Shown one piece after another: positions 46,588-55,986 of a DNA stretch of 64,000 nucleotides. The DNA is from UBA1351 sp964563505 (lineage in GTDB: Bacteria > Bacillota > Clostridia > Lachnospirales > Vallitaleaceae), in assembly GCA_964563505.1 (NCBI GenBank), contig CAZLXW010000011.1, forward strand, positions 1 to 64,000. The letters run 5' to 3'. A program made the position numbers and the translations under genes. The first letter of the stretch is position 1. Each line of letters begins with the position of its first letter. The notes beneath the pieces are model-generated. The model worked only from the letters and a program-made list of their open reading frames with translations, ran no database searches and was not told the DNA's origin.

Positions 46588-47484
46588 TTATTCTGTTGCT
46601 GGATAAAGAATAAAATCCCCTTCTTCAAAGGCATAGATATCGCCTTGTTCCATTTCAAGAATCATATGTCCATTGATGGATTGACCGGCACTATCTTCCA
46701 CAACATATCCATCAATGGACAGTCGCATCCTCGCCATATCACCATCAAGTTCTTGCACTTCAACATGGTCAACAACAAAATATCCGTCGGTAATTTCCTT
46801 GATGATGAGAGGACTCGTCGGATATAAATTTCGATCGTAATCATAACTTGAAAAATTCATACCCATCTCCACATCAATATCAAGACCCCAATTGCCATCC
46901 GCTTCAAATTCCATCTCCATTGCTGATGGTTCTGAAAGTATTCGGGCAATCATTTCCTCAAAATTCGCTGGCAATTCATCGGCCGGAAAACTGTCAAGTC
47001 CATCCATACGGGTAAAGTTAAATTCACCAACCCAATAACCTGCAATGGACTCTAAACTTGCATCTGTTTTTACATTTTGTGGTTGTCCACTACTTGCTTC
47101 TATATCTGATATAATCTCATTGTCACCAAAGACAGTCTCTGTTACTTCATGACTGACAAGCTCTTCTGTTTTTGAACCCATCTTACGAATAGCGACTGCA
47201 ACAACCATAATAAGTAGCGTCACAAACACAAGTGCAATAATTCCTCCCCATAAAAGACCCCGACTTCCGGTTTTCTTCTGCACTTGACCTGTATTAACTT
47301 GTTCTGAAAAATCTCGAAATGCATTAGCTTGCGGCGGCGCTTGAGTCGGAACTTGAGTCGGAACTTGGGGTGGTATTGATTGGGGTGTCGGCGGGACCGA
47401 CTTTATAGGAACTTTATGACCACACGCTTCACAAAAAACATCTCCATCATTAAGTGCTTTCCCACACTGTTCACAATATTTCAT
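46588..47484 (-). CDS. Zinc-ribbon membrane protein
   Basis: A 298-residue protein: N-terminal ribbon CEQCGKALNDGDVFCEACG (about 4-22), a Pro/Gln-rich linker with repeated PTQ units, one membrane segment (about 77-97), and an extracytoplasmic domain with GYWVGEFNF and MEMEFEADGNWGLD that resembles a small beta barrel. It is co-oriented with, and 15 nt downstream of, the larger zinc-ribbon protein gene. Function unknown. Confidence 0.8.
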   Translation of the reverse strand: MKYCEQCGKALNDGDVFCEACGHKVPIKSVPPTPQSIPPQVPTQVPTQAPPQANAFRDFSEQVNTGQVQKKTGSRGLLWGGIIALVFVTLLIMVVAVAIRKMGSKTEELVSHEVTETVFGDNEIISDIEASSGQPQNVKTDASLESIAGYWVGEFNFTRMDGLDSFPADELPANFEEMIARILSEPSAMEMEFEADGNWGLDIDVEMGMNFSSYDYDRNLYPTSPLIIKEITDGYFVVDHVEVQELDGDMARMRLSIDGYVVEDSAGQSINGHMILEMEQGDIYAFEEGDFILYPATE

Positions 47485-47498
47485 ATCTTACACCTCAT

Positions 47499-49868
47499 CT
47501 ACTCTCTTTTTAGTCCGGCAAGTGAAAATGAATAGGATGCTATGCTACTTTCATAATTACTTTCACCGCTACATTGAATGGCTTTGTTATCTTTCATAAA
47601 TTTCAAATCCCAATTACCTCCCGCCATTTGCTGCGCAGGAACCAAATGTAGGATACCATTATTCCATGTCCCTTGATATAAGGTTTCAGCCTGCTGCCCT
47701 TGCACTGTAAATATCAATGCTACTTTTGCGGTATCTTGGCCTATTTTTTCTATGGTCATTTCACCTTCATTTGTTGTATTGACATCGTCCATTGCACTTT
47801 CATATTGTTCTTTATATGCCTCAGCATCGAAAATATCTTCATACCCTTCCGGCATTTGCATTTGATCTAATAGACCATCCATCATCTCTGATTCAAAGCC
47901 TTCAACAATCTGGATAATATCATATGTTCCTAATATATCTTCGAATTTAAGATCTTGGTCAGGCACTTCAATCACTGTTAACGGTTTAGACACAGAAAAT
48001 TCAATACTAAATTCCGCTTTATCACGCCCCGGCTGGTCACCCGGTTTATAGAAAGCCAATTTATTTGGCATACCCGATTGCATATGTCCTAAAAGGGTAA
48101 ACTTTGTACGTAGCTTTCCTTCTTCTTTCATGATTCCTGTCCATGAATCACTATTGGTCCCTTCAGCTAAGGGTTCAAATCGTATTGTATATCCGGCATG
48201 AATATTTTTTTCATTTTCGTCTACAAGATCAATGATTTCAATATTGATTTGTTGATTAAGGTAATCTCTTACTTTCCCTAAACGTCTTAGTGCGTCTTCT
48301 TGCACCTTATTTTTAAGATAGTTTTGAACAGATATATAGACCGGATGTAAATCTTTGTGAATCTGGTTTTGAAAGTGTTCAACCACTTTATCTTGATCTC
48401 TCGTATTTGGCCACGAAGCAATCTTAAGACCTGCTTCACCTGCTAAAGCATTGTACTCTTCAGTATTAACTTCCTTCCAAAAGCGATTGGTATATTCTTG
48501 GATATCTTCTTCTAACATCCTCATAGCAGCTTGGGGATCTTGAGGATTATCTTCAATATAGCCAATAAGTCGTCGACGCCAATCTTTAAGTCCACGTTTT
48601 ACTCCAGATTGTTTATAATATTGTTGGTAAACTGTTTCCACATTTTTTAAACGCTCTTCAAGCATTGTTTCGCCAAAACTTGTTAATGCATAATCAATAG
48701 CTATGAGTCCAATAAAGCTGACTTGCAAGGCGGATGTTCCGAAAAAATCCACTGCATTGAACATAAGATTTTTTGTAACATTAGTGACCATTTGTCGCTT
48801 TGTATGATCATCAACACAATTGACACCATCATTGGCCAATGTATAAAAGGTCATTCCTAAACCTACCCAGCGTGTTAAAGACCCTAATTCTGACGTAATC
48901 TCAAAGGTATACCCCGGTAAGGCTCCTGCTTGAAAATCTTTGAGCGTTGCTGCTGCATTGGCCATGTTATTTACATTTGATGTATTAACATAATCTCCAA
49001 CAACATCCCAGCCTGCATTTTCTGCCAATGTTCCCGGCTCTCCTCCATTATCAATATACTCTTGAACAATTTCTTGTGCACGATTTGAACTAATTGGTGG
49101 TGCAAAAACCGTTGAAATATATGCCATGCGGGAAAATTCATTGCGAACCATAAACACAGAGTATTTTGACAAATGTGTCGTTGTAATATCAACTGTTTTA
49201 GTCTCTGTATTCACAGTGTATGGAACATCTTGCCACACGCGTTCTTCTTCGTTAAAGTACTTTGCTCCAACGGAAATAGCTTCATTGGCTTGATCAATAC
49301 GGCTTACATCATAGGGCAGCGAAATTATTACAACATCATGAAGTTCATGTCGTTCACCTAGCGAGATATCATACGCTGATACAGATAATCCATCCTCATA
49401 ATCTTCCGTCTCATATGCTGTAATCATAAGTTCTTCATCTTCTTCAAGTATATATTCACCAAAATCTACATATACGCCACTCAAAGAGGCACTTGTCTGT
49501 TCACCGTTAACAATCGCTTCTTCTTGCCAGTCTTTTTTTAAATCCAATTCTATTGAAGGTGATACAGCATTCGCATCAGATATTCTATCTAAAGCTTTAT
49601 TTTGTGATTGCACATTGGGTAATTCATCCACTAAAATCCAGACAAATCCAGGCTTCCATAGTCCAACGATGAGTACCACAACCATTAAAAGTGCCACTCC
49701 TGATAAAATCCATGGCGTTGTGCTTTGACCTTGAACAGGTTTCGGCGTTGAAACAAATTGACCATTAAGTGTTGATTTTGGAAGGGGCCTTCCACAGCTA
49801 CTACAGTAAGTTGCTCCAAACGGATTTATCGCTTGACATGCAGGACAGTGATAAGATTCTTTTAACAT
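47499..49868 (-). CDS. Large zinc-ribbon membrane protein of unknown function
   Basis: A protein of about 789 residues. The N-terminal zinc ribbon CPACQAINPFGATYCSSCG (about 8-26) is followed by one membrane segment (about 55-78) and a long extracytoplasmic region. Part of it (about 115-255) looks like a beta-sandwich with SKYSVFMVRNEF; a later region carries helices and a second beta domain repeating the GTYDIIQIVEGF/GTWNNGILHL theme. I do not recognise the domains. The ATG at 49868 has AAAGGAGG upstream. It pairs with the smaller zinc-ribbon gene downstream. Confidence 0.75.
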   Translation of the reverse strand: MLKESYHCPACQAINPFGATYCSSCGRPLPKSTLNGQFVSTPKPVQGQSTTPWILSGVALLMVVVLIVGLWKPGFVWILVDELPNVQSQNKALDRISDANAVSPSIELDLKKDWQEEAIVNGEQTSASLSGVYVDFGEYILEEDEELMITAYETEDYEDGLSVSAYDISLGERHELHDVVIISLPYDVSRIDQANEAISVGAKYFNEEERVWQDVPYTVNTETKTVDITTTHLSKYSVFMVRNEFSRMAYISTVFAPPISSNRAQEIVQEYIDNGGEPGTLAENAGWDVVGDYVNTSNVNNMANAAATLKDFQAGALPGYTFEITSELGSLTRWVGLGMTFYTLANDGVNCVDDHTKRQMVTNVTKNLMFNAVDFFGTSALQVSFIGLIAIDYALTSFGETMLEERLKNVETVYQQYYKQSGVKRGLKDWRRRLIGYIEDNPQDPQAAMRMLEEDIQEYTNRFWKEVNTEEYNALAGEAGLKIASWPNTRDQDKVVEHFQNQIHKDLHPVYISVQNYLKNKVQEDALRRLGKVRDYLNQQINIEIIDLVDENEKNIHAGYTIRFEPLAEGTNSDSWTGIMKEEGKLRTKFTLLGHMQSGMPNKLAFYKPGDQPGRDKAEFSIEFSVSKPLTVIEVPDQDLKFEDILGTYDIIQIVEGFESEMMDGLLDQMQMPEGYEDIFDAEAYKEQYESAMDDVNTTNEGEMTIEKIGQDTAKVALIFTVQGQQAETLYQGTWNNGILHLVPAQQMAGGNWDLKFMKDNKAIQCSGESNYESSIASYSFSLAGLKRE

Positions 49869-49904
49869 GAAATTTCCTCCTTTAACTACTTTACCTATAT
49901 ACAT

Positions 49905-49979
49905 ATTATAGGCCTTTTGGTCTATTGAACCAATAACATGACAAGGAGAATCAATGACACTTTTTTATTTTTTTGTCAT
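49905..49979 (-). promoter_or_regulatory. Promoter and ATGACA half-sites upstream of the large zinc-ribbon gene
   Basis: Minus-strand TTGGTT (49928-49933) and TATAAT (49905-49910) are 17 nt apart. Upstream of it ATGACA words occur at 49938 and 49954 and TGTCAT at 49974. The same words form the operators at 42.7-42.8 kb, so the double-HTH protein may bind here too. Confidence 0.5.
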
Positions 49980-50065
49980 CTTATTGCAAAGTAAATGAAT
50001 TTTCATCGGGCTTTTCTTTATTATTCTTTTCCGGTAATTTATTATTGTTTTTCAATAATTTTATA

Positions 50066-50094
50066 TTGATTAATGATATTTTTTATGTTATTAT
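50066..50094 (+). promoter_or_regulatory. Promoter of the DUF2975 cassette
   Basis: TTGATT (50066-50071) and TATTAT (50089-50094) are 17 nt apart. The AAAGGAGG site follows within 10 nt, so the 5' leader is very short. Confidence 0.6.
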
Positions 50095-50113
50095 ACAAAA
50101 AAAGGAGGTCGCT

Positions 50114-50608
50114 ATGCTACGTTTTATTGAAAAAATCCCAATGACTTTTGTTGCTAAACTCACCCACATACTCATTCTTTTATTAGAATGCGTTGCCATT
50201 ATTACACTTATTTTTTTACCACCCATTGTTCGTTCTGTCATCCGATATGAAATCGGATCCGGTTACGCGGCTTTAGGCCCTGAACATCCCTTATACATGT
50301 ATTTTCTTGTCTTATTATATATTTCAGGAATTTTAGCTTTTTTTGTTCTTGATGAATTACGCAAGATTTTCAAAAGCTGTGTTTTAGAAGATGTTTTTAT
50401 TCAGAAAAATGTTTCTCGATTATTACGTTTGGCCATTTTTACTTTTGCAATTACGCTGGTTTTTTTTAGCAAGGTGTTTGTTGTCAATTCTGTAATGACT
50501 GTTGTTATCGTCTTCGTCTTTTTTATGGCTTCCGTATTTTGCCTAGTTTTAGCACTTTTATTTAACGAAGCCATTCATATTAAAGAAGAAAACGATTTGA
50601 CTATATAA
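50114..50608 (+). CDS. DUF2975 membrane protein
   Basis: A 164-residue protein with four predicted membrane segments and the DUF2975-like order of a short N-terminus, a long external loop (after IRYEIGSG) and a final pair of helices. I set the start at 50114, where AAAGGAGG is well placed, because the frame to 49973 has no ribosome site. DUF2975 proteins are typically followed by a small Cro/CI-type regulator, as here. Function unknown. Confidence 0.82.
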   Translation: MLRFIEKIPMTFVAKLTHILILLLECVAIITLIFLPPIVRSVIRYEIGSGYAALGPEHPLYMYFLVLLYISGILAFFVLDELRKIFKSCVLEDVFIQKNVSRLLRLAIFTFAITLVFFSKVFVVNSVMTVVIVFVFFMASVFCLVLALLFNEAIHIKEENDLTI

Positions 50609-50619
50609 AGGAGGCTCAC

Positions 50620-50835
50620 ATGGGACGAATTGTCATCAATCTTGATGTTGTTATGGCTCAGCGAAAAATCGCATTAAAAGACCTTGCTGATGCCATAGGG
50701 ATTACCAATGCAAATCTATCCATTTTAAAAACAGGTAAAGCAAAAGCCATTCGCTTTTCTACATTAGAGAAATTATGTGAAATCTTGGAATGTCAACCGG
50801 GCGACATAATCGCCTATGAGGAGGATGAAAAATGA
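50620..50835 (+). CDS. Small XRE-type HTH regulator (YozG-like)
   Basis: A 71-residue DNA-binding protein that is essentially one helix-turn-helix: MAQRKIALKDLADAIGITNANLSILKTGKAKAIRFSTLEKLC. It resembles the Bacillus YozG/YdzC group that accompanies DUF2975 proteins. AAAGGAGG precedes the ATG. Its stop overlaps the start of the DUF4173 gene by four bases. Confidence 0.9.
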   Translation: MGRIVINLDVVMAQRKIALKDLADAIGITNANLSILKTGKAKAIRFSTLEKLCEILECQPGDIIAYEEDEK

Positions 50836-52208
50836 TACTTGTATATGCTTTTATTGTGGGCCTATTAACCAATCTTTTTATACTTTATTATGAACCCGGT
50901 CTAGGTTTTACCCTTGCCATATTAGTCAACTTAAGCTTTGCCATATATACTATGAAAATCGGAAAACGTCAATTTGATGGCTCCGCGTTTATAAAACTCA
51001 TTATTATTGTTTTACTATCAGGAATTTACGTTGTTCGCAATTTTCTTGTGTTCAAAATTCTCACCATATTTATTTTCCCCTTTTTATTTGCTAGCTTGTA
51101 TGTTTCTTTTAATACGTCCAGACCTCTAAAAGCAACAACAAAACTATTAACTGCAATCTTTCGTCCTTTTTTGTATATTCATCGTTTTCTTCAAGATAGT
51201 TTACAAAAAATAACCAAAGGACGGGAAGAGGTGAAATATGTTGTATATGGAATACTCATTGCTATTCCTTTTCTGATGATCGTTATTCCTTTACTTGTTT
51301 CGTCGGATCTTATCGTTCTTGATATGTTTACACGCTTTATCGATGACTTAAGTGTATCTGAAGATCTTATTTTCCGCTATATTTTTGTTTTCAGTTTATC
51401 GAGTTTTATATATGGCCATTTTATTGCCGAAAAATTAGGACATAAAATCGCTTCATTGACAAATGCATCTTCTACAGCGATTAGTTCTAATAATCAAGCA
51501 TCAAAATCACACCTTATTATCACGACATTTCTAGTCATGATTAATGTGGTTTATCTGTTTTATGTCTATGTACAGGTACGTTATTTATTTATTCAGTCCG
51601 GAATCTTGCCGGAAGGTATTACTTACGCAGAGTATGCAAGAGAAGGTTTCTTTCAATTATTGGCTGTTGCTATTTTAAATATAATTGCTGTCATTGGTTT
51701 AGAGCTTTTAAACCCAAACAAAAGAAAGGTACAACGCGGCCTAGAAGAAATCACCTTAGCCTGTACCTTCATTATGAGTATCTCCGCATTCTACCGTATG
51801 TCATTGTATGAAAACACCTATGGTTTTACCGTATTGCGTTTACTCGTTTATATGTTTTTGATTTTCTTAATGGGATTCATTCTACTTGTCAGTATCTATT
51901 TAATTACATACAATGCAAAAATCATGCTAGTCATTATCGTCTACAGCGTTCTCTTCTATATTGGATCAGCTTACTACAATGTTGAAGGACATATCGCGGA
52001 AAAAAATATTGCTAGGTATGATCAAACCGAAGACCTTGATATGGATTACTTGCTCAGTTTGTCCCCGGATGCCTATCCGGCGATTGAAAAATACTTTAAC
52101 ACTCATCCTGAGAAAAAAGACGATGATTACTATTATCGAATCTTTCAAAGCAAAGTAAAAGAAGCCCAAGAAAGGCCTTGGCAAGAATTCACTATTTTGC
52201 AAAAATAA
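50832..52208 (+). CDS. DUF4173-like membrane protein
   Basis: A 458-residue protein with about eleven hydrophobic segments and a C-terminal soluble tail. The pattern ENTYGFTVLRLLVYMF and the tail LDMDYLLSLSPDAYPAIEKYF fit DUF4153/DUF4173 proteins, often found with DUF2975. The start overlaps the HTH gene (ATGA). It converges on the deacylase gene with a 10-nt gap. Function unknown. Confidence 0.78.
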   Translation: MILVYAFIVGLLTNLFILYYEPGLGFTLAILVNLSFAIYTMKIGKRQFDGSAFIKLIIIVLLSGIYVVRNFLVFKILTIFIFPFLFASLYVSFNTSRPLKATTKLLTAIFRPFLYIHRFLQDSLQKITKGREEVKYVVYGILIAIPFLMIVIPLLVSSDLIVLDMFTRFIDDLSVSEDLIFRYIFVFSLSSFIYGHFIAEKLGHKIASLTNASSTAISSNNQASKSHLIITTFLVMINVVYLFYVYVQVRYLFIQSGILPEGITYAEYAREGFFQLLAVAILNIIAVIGLELLNPNKRKVQRGLEEITLACTFIMSISAFYRMSLYENTYGFTVLRLLVYMFLIFLMGFILLVSIYLITYNAKIMLVIIVYSVLFYIGSAYYNVEGHIAEKNIARYDQTEDLDMDYLLSLSPDAYPAIEKYFNTHPEKKDDDYYYRIFQSKVKEAQERPWQEFTILQK

Positions 52209-52218
52209 TGTCCCGGCC

Positions 52219-53124
52219 CTAGTTTATCTTACCATAGGCCACTGTTTCACTCCCTTTTTCAATTCCTAACGCCTTTAATTGATACAATATTACACCATCA
52301 ACTTCTGCATAGATTTTTTGAACATAATTCATTTGAACATCATATATCTCACCTAGAATTTCTCCTTTTGCAAAATGTTGACCTGGCTTTTTTTTTGATT
52401 TCCATATTCCTCTAGTTTCTGCTAATGGATAGTATGTGTGTTGAATATCGGTAGGACTATTATCTGTTTTTTCTTTCTTTACGTCAATAAATCCAAGAAT
52501 ATGAAGTACTGAAAGAACATCCTTTACATATGCATTCACTGAATTGATATCTTTTATTCCTGAACCTCCACGTTCAATCAGTATAGATGGTTTTCCCAGT
52601 ACCCCTGAGTTATTATAAAATCCTGATACGGAAGACGATTGAACCATTACATCAACCTCAAGGGCGGATGCCATTACACGTGATTGCTCAATCATTCTAT
52701 CCTCACCACGTCCTGCATAAAATACAAAAGGCATAACGACTTCATGGACATCTGCTCCATGAAGGTCAATATGGTAGTCTGATGGTCCCACCAGTTGCTC
52801 TGTAAGTGTGAAAGCAAGGCGCTCCGAAAAACTCCCTTCTTTATTTGCCGGAAATACACGATTTAAATTCTTGCCATCTTCCGGCACTACTTGTTTCGCA
52901 TATGAAAAAAAGCCACTCGGGTTACAAATAGGAACAATCACTACCTTCCCTTTGATTGTTAGCTGTTCTAATCGTTTAATCAGCTCTAAAGCGGCTAAAA
53001 CCGAGGTTTCTTCCGTCCCATGTACTCCTGCTGTGATTAAACAGCTTTCTCCTATATTGTCCCCAAACTCAAAAGTCTCTATATTATAATCACTTTGTTT
53101 AATATCTAAATACTTTGTTTTCAT
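52219..53124 (-). CDS. Succinylglutamate desuccinylase/aspartoacylase-like M14 deacylase
   Basis: A 301-residue zinc hydrolase of the AstE/AspA group. Metal ligands are seen in GVHGTEETS (HGxE, about 33-41) and DYHIDLHGAD. The C-terminal beta domain (AEVDGVILYQ) is typical. Relatives remove acyl groups from N-acyl amino acids. The ATG at 53124 overlaps the MATE stop (ATGA) and has AAAGGTG upstream, so it is the last gene of the Fur-controlled operon. It may deacylate the imported ligand or a metabolite of it (inference). Confidence 0.88.
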   Translation of the reverse strand: MKTKYLDIKQSDYNIETFEFGDNIGESCLITAGVHGTEETSVLAALELIKRLEQLTIKGKVVIVPICNPSGFFSYAKQVVPEDGKNLNRVFPANKEGSFSERLAFTLTEQLVGPSDYHIDLHGADVHEVVMPFVFYAGRGEDRMIEQSRVMASALEVDVMVQSSSVSGFYNNSGVLGKPSILIERGGSGIKDINSVNAYVKDVLSVLHILGFIDVKKEKTDNSPTDIQHTYYPLAETRGIWKSKKKPGQHFAKGEILGEIYDVQMNYVQKIYAEVDGVILYQLKALGIEKGSETVAYGKIN

Positions 53125-54437
53125 ATGTTCACCTTTCTTTGTTTCGCGAAAAAAAATGTCTGACACAAACGTGGTCGGTACCCCAAGAAAATCAAGCTAC
53201 GTACACCATGAAATACTAAATATGAAATCCATATTCCCTTATGGTTTAATGTATTCATAAAAAACAAGCTGGATATCAAAAATGCAAGTAAAGCCAGTCC
53301 TGTAGCACCTGCTATCAATTTTGTTTTGTTCATTGCCGTATAGATCCCATAATATGTAATGCCGATTCCTGTAACAATCGGAAAAATAAGCGCAACCCAC
53401 TCTTCTCGTTGAATAAGCGCAATTAATTCTTGCTCTCTTGTAAACATCTTCCAAATAAAAGAATGACTCCACATTAGCCCACTTATAACTATGACAGTAA
53501 CAAATATATAGGCTTCTGTCGTTATTTTGAAGACATCTTGAAGCACTTTTGATGATTGCATTGAAAATACACGGCCCGAATATATACTTGAACCATTCGC
53601 TATCCCTTCAAATAAATATGCAACCAATAAGTTCCATTGAAGTATAATCGCCACAGAAGCCAACATTTTTTCACCTAATGCTGTTGCCATCGACATCAAA
53701 ACGTTATTATGAACTAATAAAAATAGTGTCCTTAAACTTAAGTAGCCACTATTCTTCATATATTTAATAAAATATGTTTGATTTATATAATGACGAACCT
53801 CTTTCATATTCCATTTTTTTATTCTATAAATACTACTTATACCTATCGCTAATGTAATAATCTGACTAATTAAAGTTGCAGCTGCAACACCTTCAATTCC
53901 TAGTGAAAATTTCAAGACAAAAACAACATCCAATATGACATTTATTATATTACCTACAATCTGCATTACTAAACTCATCTTAATTTGCCTTTGACCCATG
54001 AGCCAGCCTAATATCGAATAATTCAGCAAAACTGCCGGAGCTCCCCATATAACAATCTTATAATAGATTGATAAATTATGTGCAACATCTATACTTGGAT
54101 TAACCCATCTAATATAGGAATGGAGAATTAAATATTGTAACAGAATAATGAGACTACCAAGTAAAAGACTTAACATCATCGGTAATAATAAAGATTGACT
54201 ATTTCCACGCTCATCTCCTAGACTATTTGCCTTAGAGCTTTCTGCTGTTGTACAGACACGAAGAAAACCCAGCAACCAATATATTGTATTCATAAGTGTT
54301 GTTCCAAGGGCAATGCCTCCGATGGCGCTAATCTCACCTAATTGTCCTATAACCGCAGTATCTGTCATTCCTATAAGTGGTTGTGTAATTGTTGATAGGA
54401 TTAATGGAGCTGTAATTTTAACATATTCCTTATTCAT
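53121..54437 (-). CDS. MATE family efflux transporter
   Basis: A 438-residue membrane protein with twelve predicted segments and MATE features near the start: PLILSTITQPLIGMTDTAVIG, then a repeat at about 230. MATE proteins export cationic drugs or metabolites with Na+ or H+. Its ATG overlaps the stop of the second ATPase gene (TAATG). Located inside a Fur-controlled importer operon, it may export a ligand, such as a small metal chelator, rather than drugs (inference). Confidence 0.92.
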   Translation of the reverse strand: MNKEYVKITAPLILSTITQPLIGMTDTAVIGQLGEISAIGGIALGTTLMNTIYWLLGFLRVCTTAESSKANSLGDERGNSQSLLLPMMLSLLLGSLIILLQYLILHSYIRWVNPSIDVAHNLSIYYKIVIWGAPAVLLNYSILGWLMGQRQIKMSLVMQIVGNIINVILDVVFVLKFSLGIEGVAAATLISQIITLAIGISSIYRIKKWNMKEVRHYINQTYFIKYMKNSGYLSLRTLFLLVHNNVLMSMATALGEKMLASVAIILQWNLLVAYLFEGIANGSSIYSGRVFSMQSSKVLQDVFKITTEAYIFVTVIVISGLMWSHSFIWKMFTREQELIALIQREEWVALIFPIVTGIGITYYGIYTAMNKTKLIAGATGLALLAFLISSLFFMNTLNHKGIWISYLVFHGVRSLIFLGYRPRLCQTFFFAKQRKVNI

Positions 54438-55165
54438 TATATGACAGCTCCCATCAATTGTTTTGCATAGGGATGGGTAATTTTCTTTAAATTTGAGACA
54501 GCAACACTCTCTACAAACATTCCTTTATATAAAAAATCAATACGGTCACAAAAATATACTGCACTTAACAAATCATGAGTTATAAACACATAGGTTTTAT
54601 TTTCTTCGTTTTGAATATACTTTAGCATGTCCATTATTTCCACTTGTGTATGAGAATCAAGAGAGCTAACCGCTTCATCAAATATTATGATAGGCGCTTG
54701 AGTTGCAAGCGCTCTCGCAATACAAATTCTTTGCATTTGTCCTCCACTTAACTCATGGGGCAATCGAAATAGATAACTTTTATTTAGTCCAACTTTTTCT
54801 AGATATTGACCAATTATTTGATTACATTCACTTGAATCCTTTCGACGGAATTGAGCATGCGTTCTTAAGGATTCTAACATAATTTCACGAACGGTCATCC
54901 TTGGGTTGGCGGATGAACTATAATCTTGAAACACAATGCTTACCTTTCCTTTTATGTGACACTGTCCTTCATTTGGTTTTAGCAAATGGCAAAGTACTTT
55001 TCCCAAGGTACTTTTTCCACTTCCACTTTCCCCCAGAATTCCTACACATTCTCCATTTTTTACCGAAAAATCAAGATTTTTCAATACATTTTGTTCTTCT
55101 TTTCCCCATATTGATTTTTGATTTTCTTTTTTAAATTTTACTGAGAGATTTTTTATTTCAATCAT
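54437..55165 (-). CDS. ABC transporter ATPase, NikE/OppF-like
   Basis: A 242-residue ATPase with Walker A GESGSGKSTLGK (about 44-55), signature LSGGQMQR (about 145-152) and Walker B IIFDEAVSSLD. It partners the ATPase 5 nt upstream in a heterodimeric peptide/nickel-type importer. It lacks a separate C-terminal OppF extension, as in NikE. Confidence 0.93.
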   Translation of the reverse strand: MIEIKNLSVKFKKENQKSIWGKEEQNVLKNLDFSVKNGECVGILGESGSGKSTLGKVLCHLLKPNEGQCHIKGKVSIVFQDYSSSANPRMTVREIMLESLRTHAQFRRKDSSECNQIIGQYLEKVGLNKSYLFRLPHELSGGQMQRICIARALATQAPIIIFDEAVSSLDSHTQVEIMDMLKYIQNEENKTYVFITHDLLSAVYFCDRIDFLYKGMFVESVAVSNLKKITHPYAKQLMGAVI

Positions 55166-55170
55166 ACGGA

Positions 55171-55986
55171 TTATGCTCCTATAACTTTTTTCTCATATGC
55201 ACCTTTTATTTGCTGACGTGTGTATATCAATTTTTTTGTGTATGGATCTGTTGCATGTTTGACTATATGTTCATAATCCCCCTCATCTACGATACGTCCT
55301 TTATTCATTACAATAATTCGATCTGAAACAGCTTCAATAACACCCAAATCATGAGATATAAAAACCATGGTTATTTTTTTCGTCTGTTTTAATCGCACAA
55401 ATTCTTGTATAATATCATATTGCGTCACTGCATCAATCGCTGTTGTTGGTTCGTCTGCTATAAGCATATCCGGTTCTAGAATTAACGCCAACCCAATCAT
55501 AACTCTTTGTAACATACCTCCACTTAATTGGTGGGGATATTTTTTCAAAACATCCTCCGGATGCCTAATCGACATGAAGTTTAATATTTCAATTAAGCGT
55601 GAACGAATCTCTTTTTTCTTCATTTTTTTATGGGCTCGAACGGTTTCTATCATTTGGTATCCAATCCGATACAGTGGATCAAATGCTATCATTGGATGCT
55701 GCATTACCATTGCAATCTGATTTCCTCGTAACTTTCGTAAAAGCTTTTCACCCGCACCGATTAACTCCATATTGTTATATAAGGCACTTCCTTGAACATT
55801 TAGTTTTGAATCTTGAATGCCTAAAATACTTTTCATTGCTATGCTTTTCCCACTTCCACTTTCTCCTAAGATCCCCAGACATTCACCGGTATGAACATAA
55901 AAACTTATGTCTTGGATTAAATACTCTTTTATGTTTTTATGCTCAATCAAAACCTTTAAGTGCTCAACTCGTAAAATTTTATGCAT
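55171..55986 (-). CDS. ABC transporter ATPase, NikD/OppD-like
   Basis: A 271-residue ATPase with Walker A GESGSGKSIAMK (about 39-50), signature LSGGMLQR (about 148-155), Walker B LIADEPTTAID, and the H-loop ISHDLGV. Its start overlaps the stop of the permease gene by one base (TAATG). Part of the Nik/Opp-type importer. Confidence 0.93.
   Translation of the reverse strand: MHKILRVEHLKVLIEHKNIKEYLIQDISFYVHTGECLGILGESGSGKSIAMKSILGIQDSKLNVQGSALYNNMELIGAGEKLLRKLRGNQIAMVMQHPMIAFDPLYRIGYQMIETVRAHKKMKKKEIRSRLIEILNFMSIRHPEDVLKKYPHQLSGGMLQRVMIGLALILEPDMLIADEPTTAIDAVTQYDIIQEFVRLKQTKKITMVFISHDLGVIEAVSDRIIVMNKGRIVDEGDYEHIVKHATDPYTKKLIYTRQQIKGAYEKKVIGA

Noticed and set aside
49973..50113. 47-residue N-terminal extension of the DUF2975 protein
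   Set aside because: It runs through the promoter at 50066-50094 and lacks a ribosome site, while AAAGGAGG marks the ATG at 50114.
53239..53472. 77-codon frame in another register within the MATE gene
   Set aside because: It lies entirely inside the intact MATE coding sequence and shows no ribosome site or family motif.
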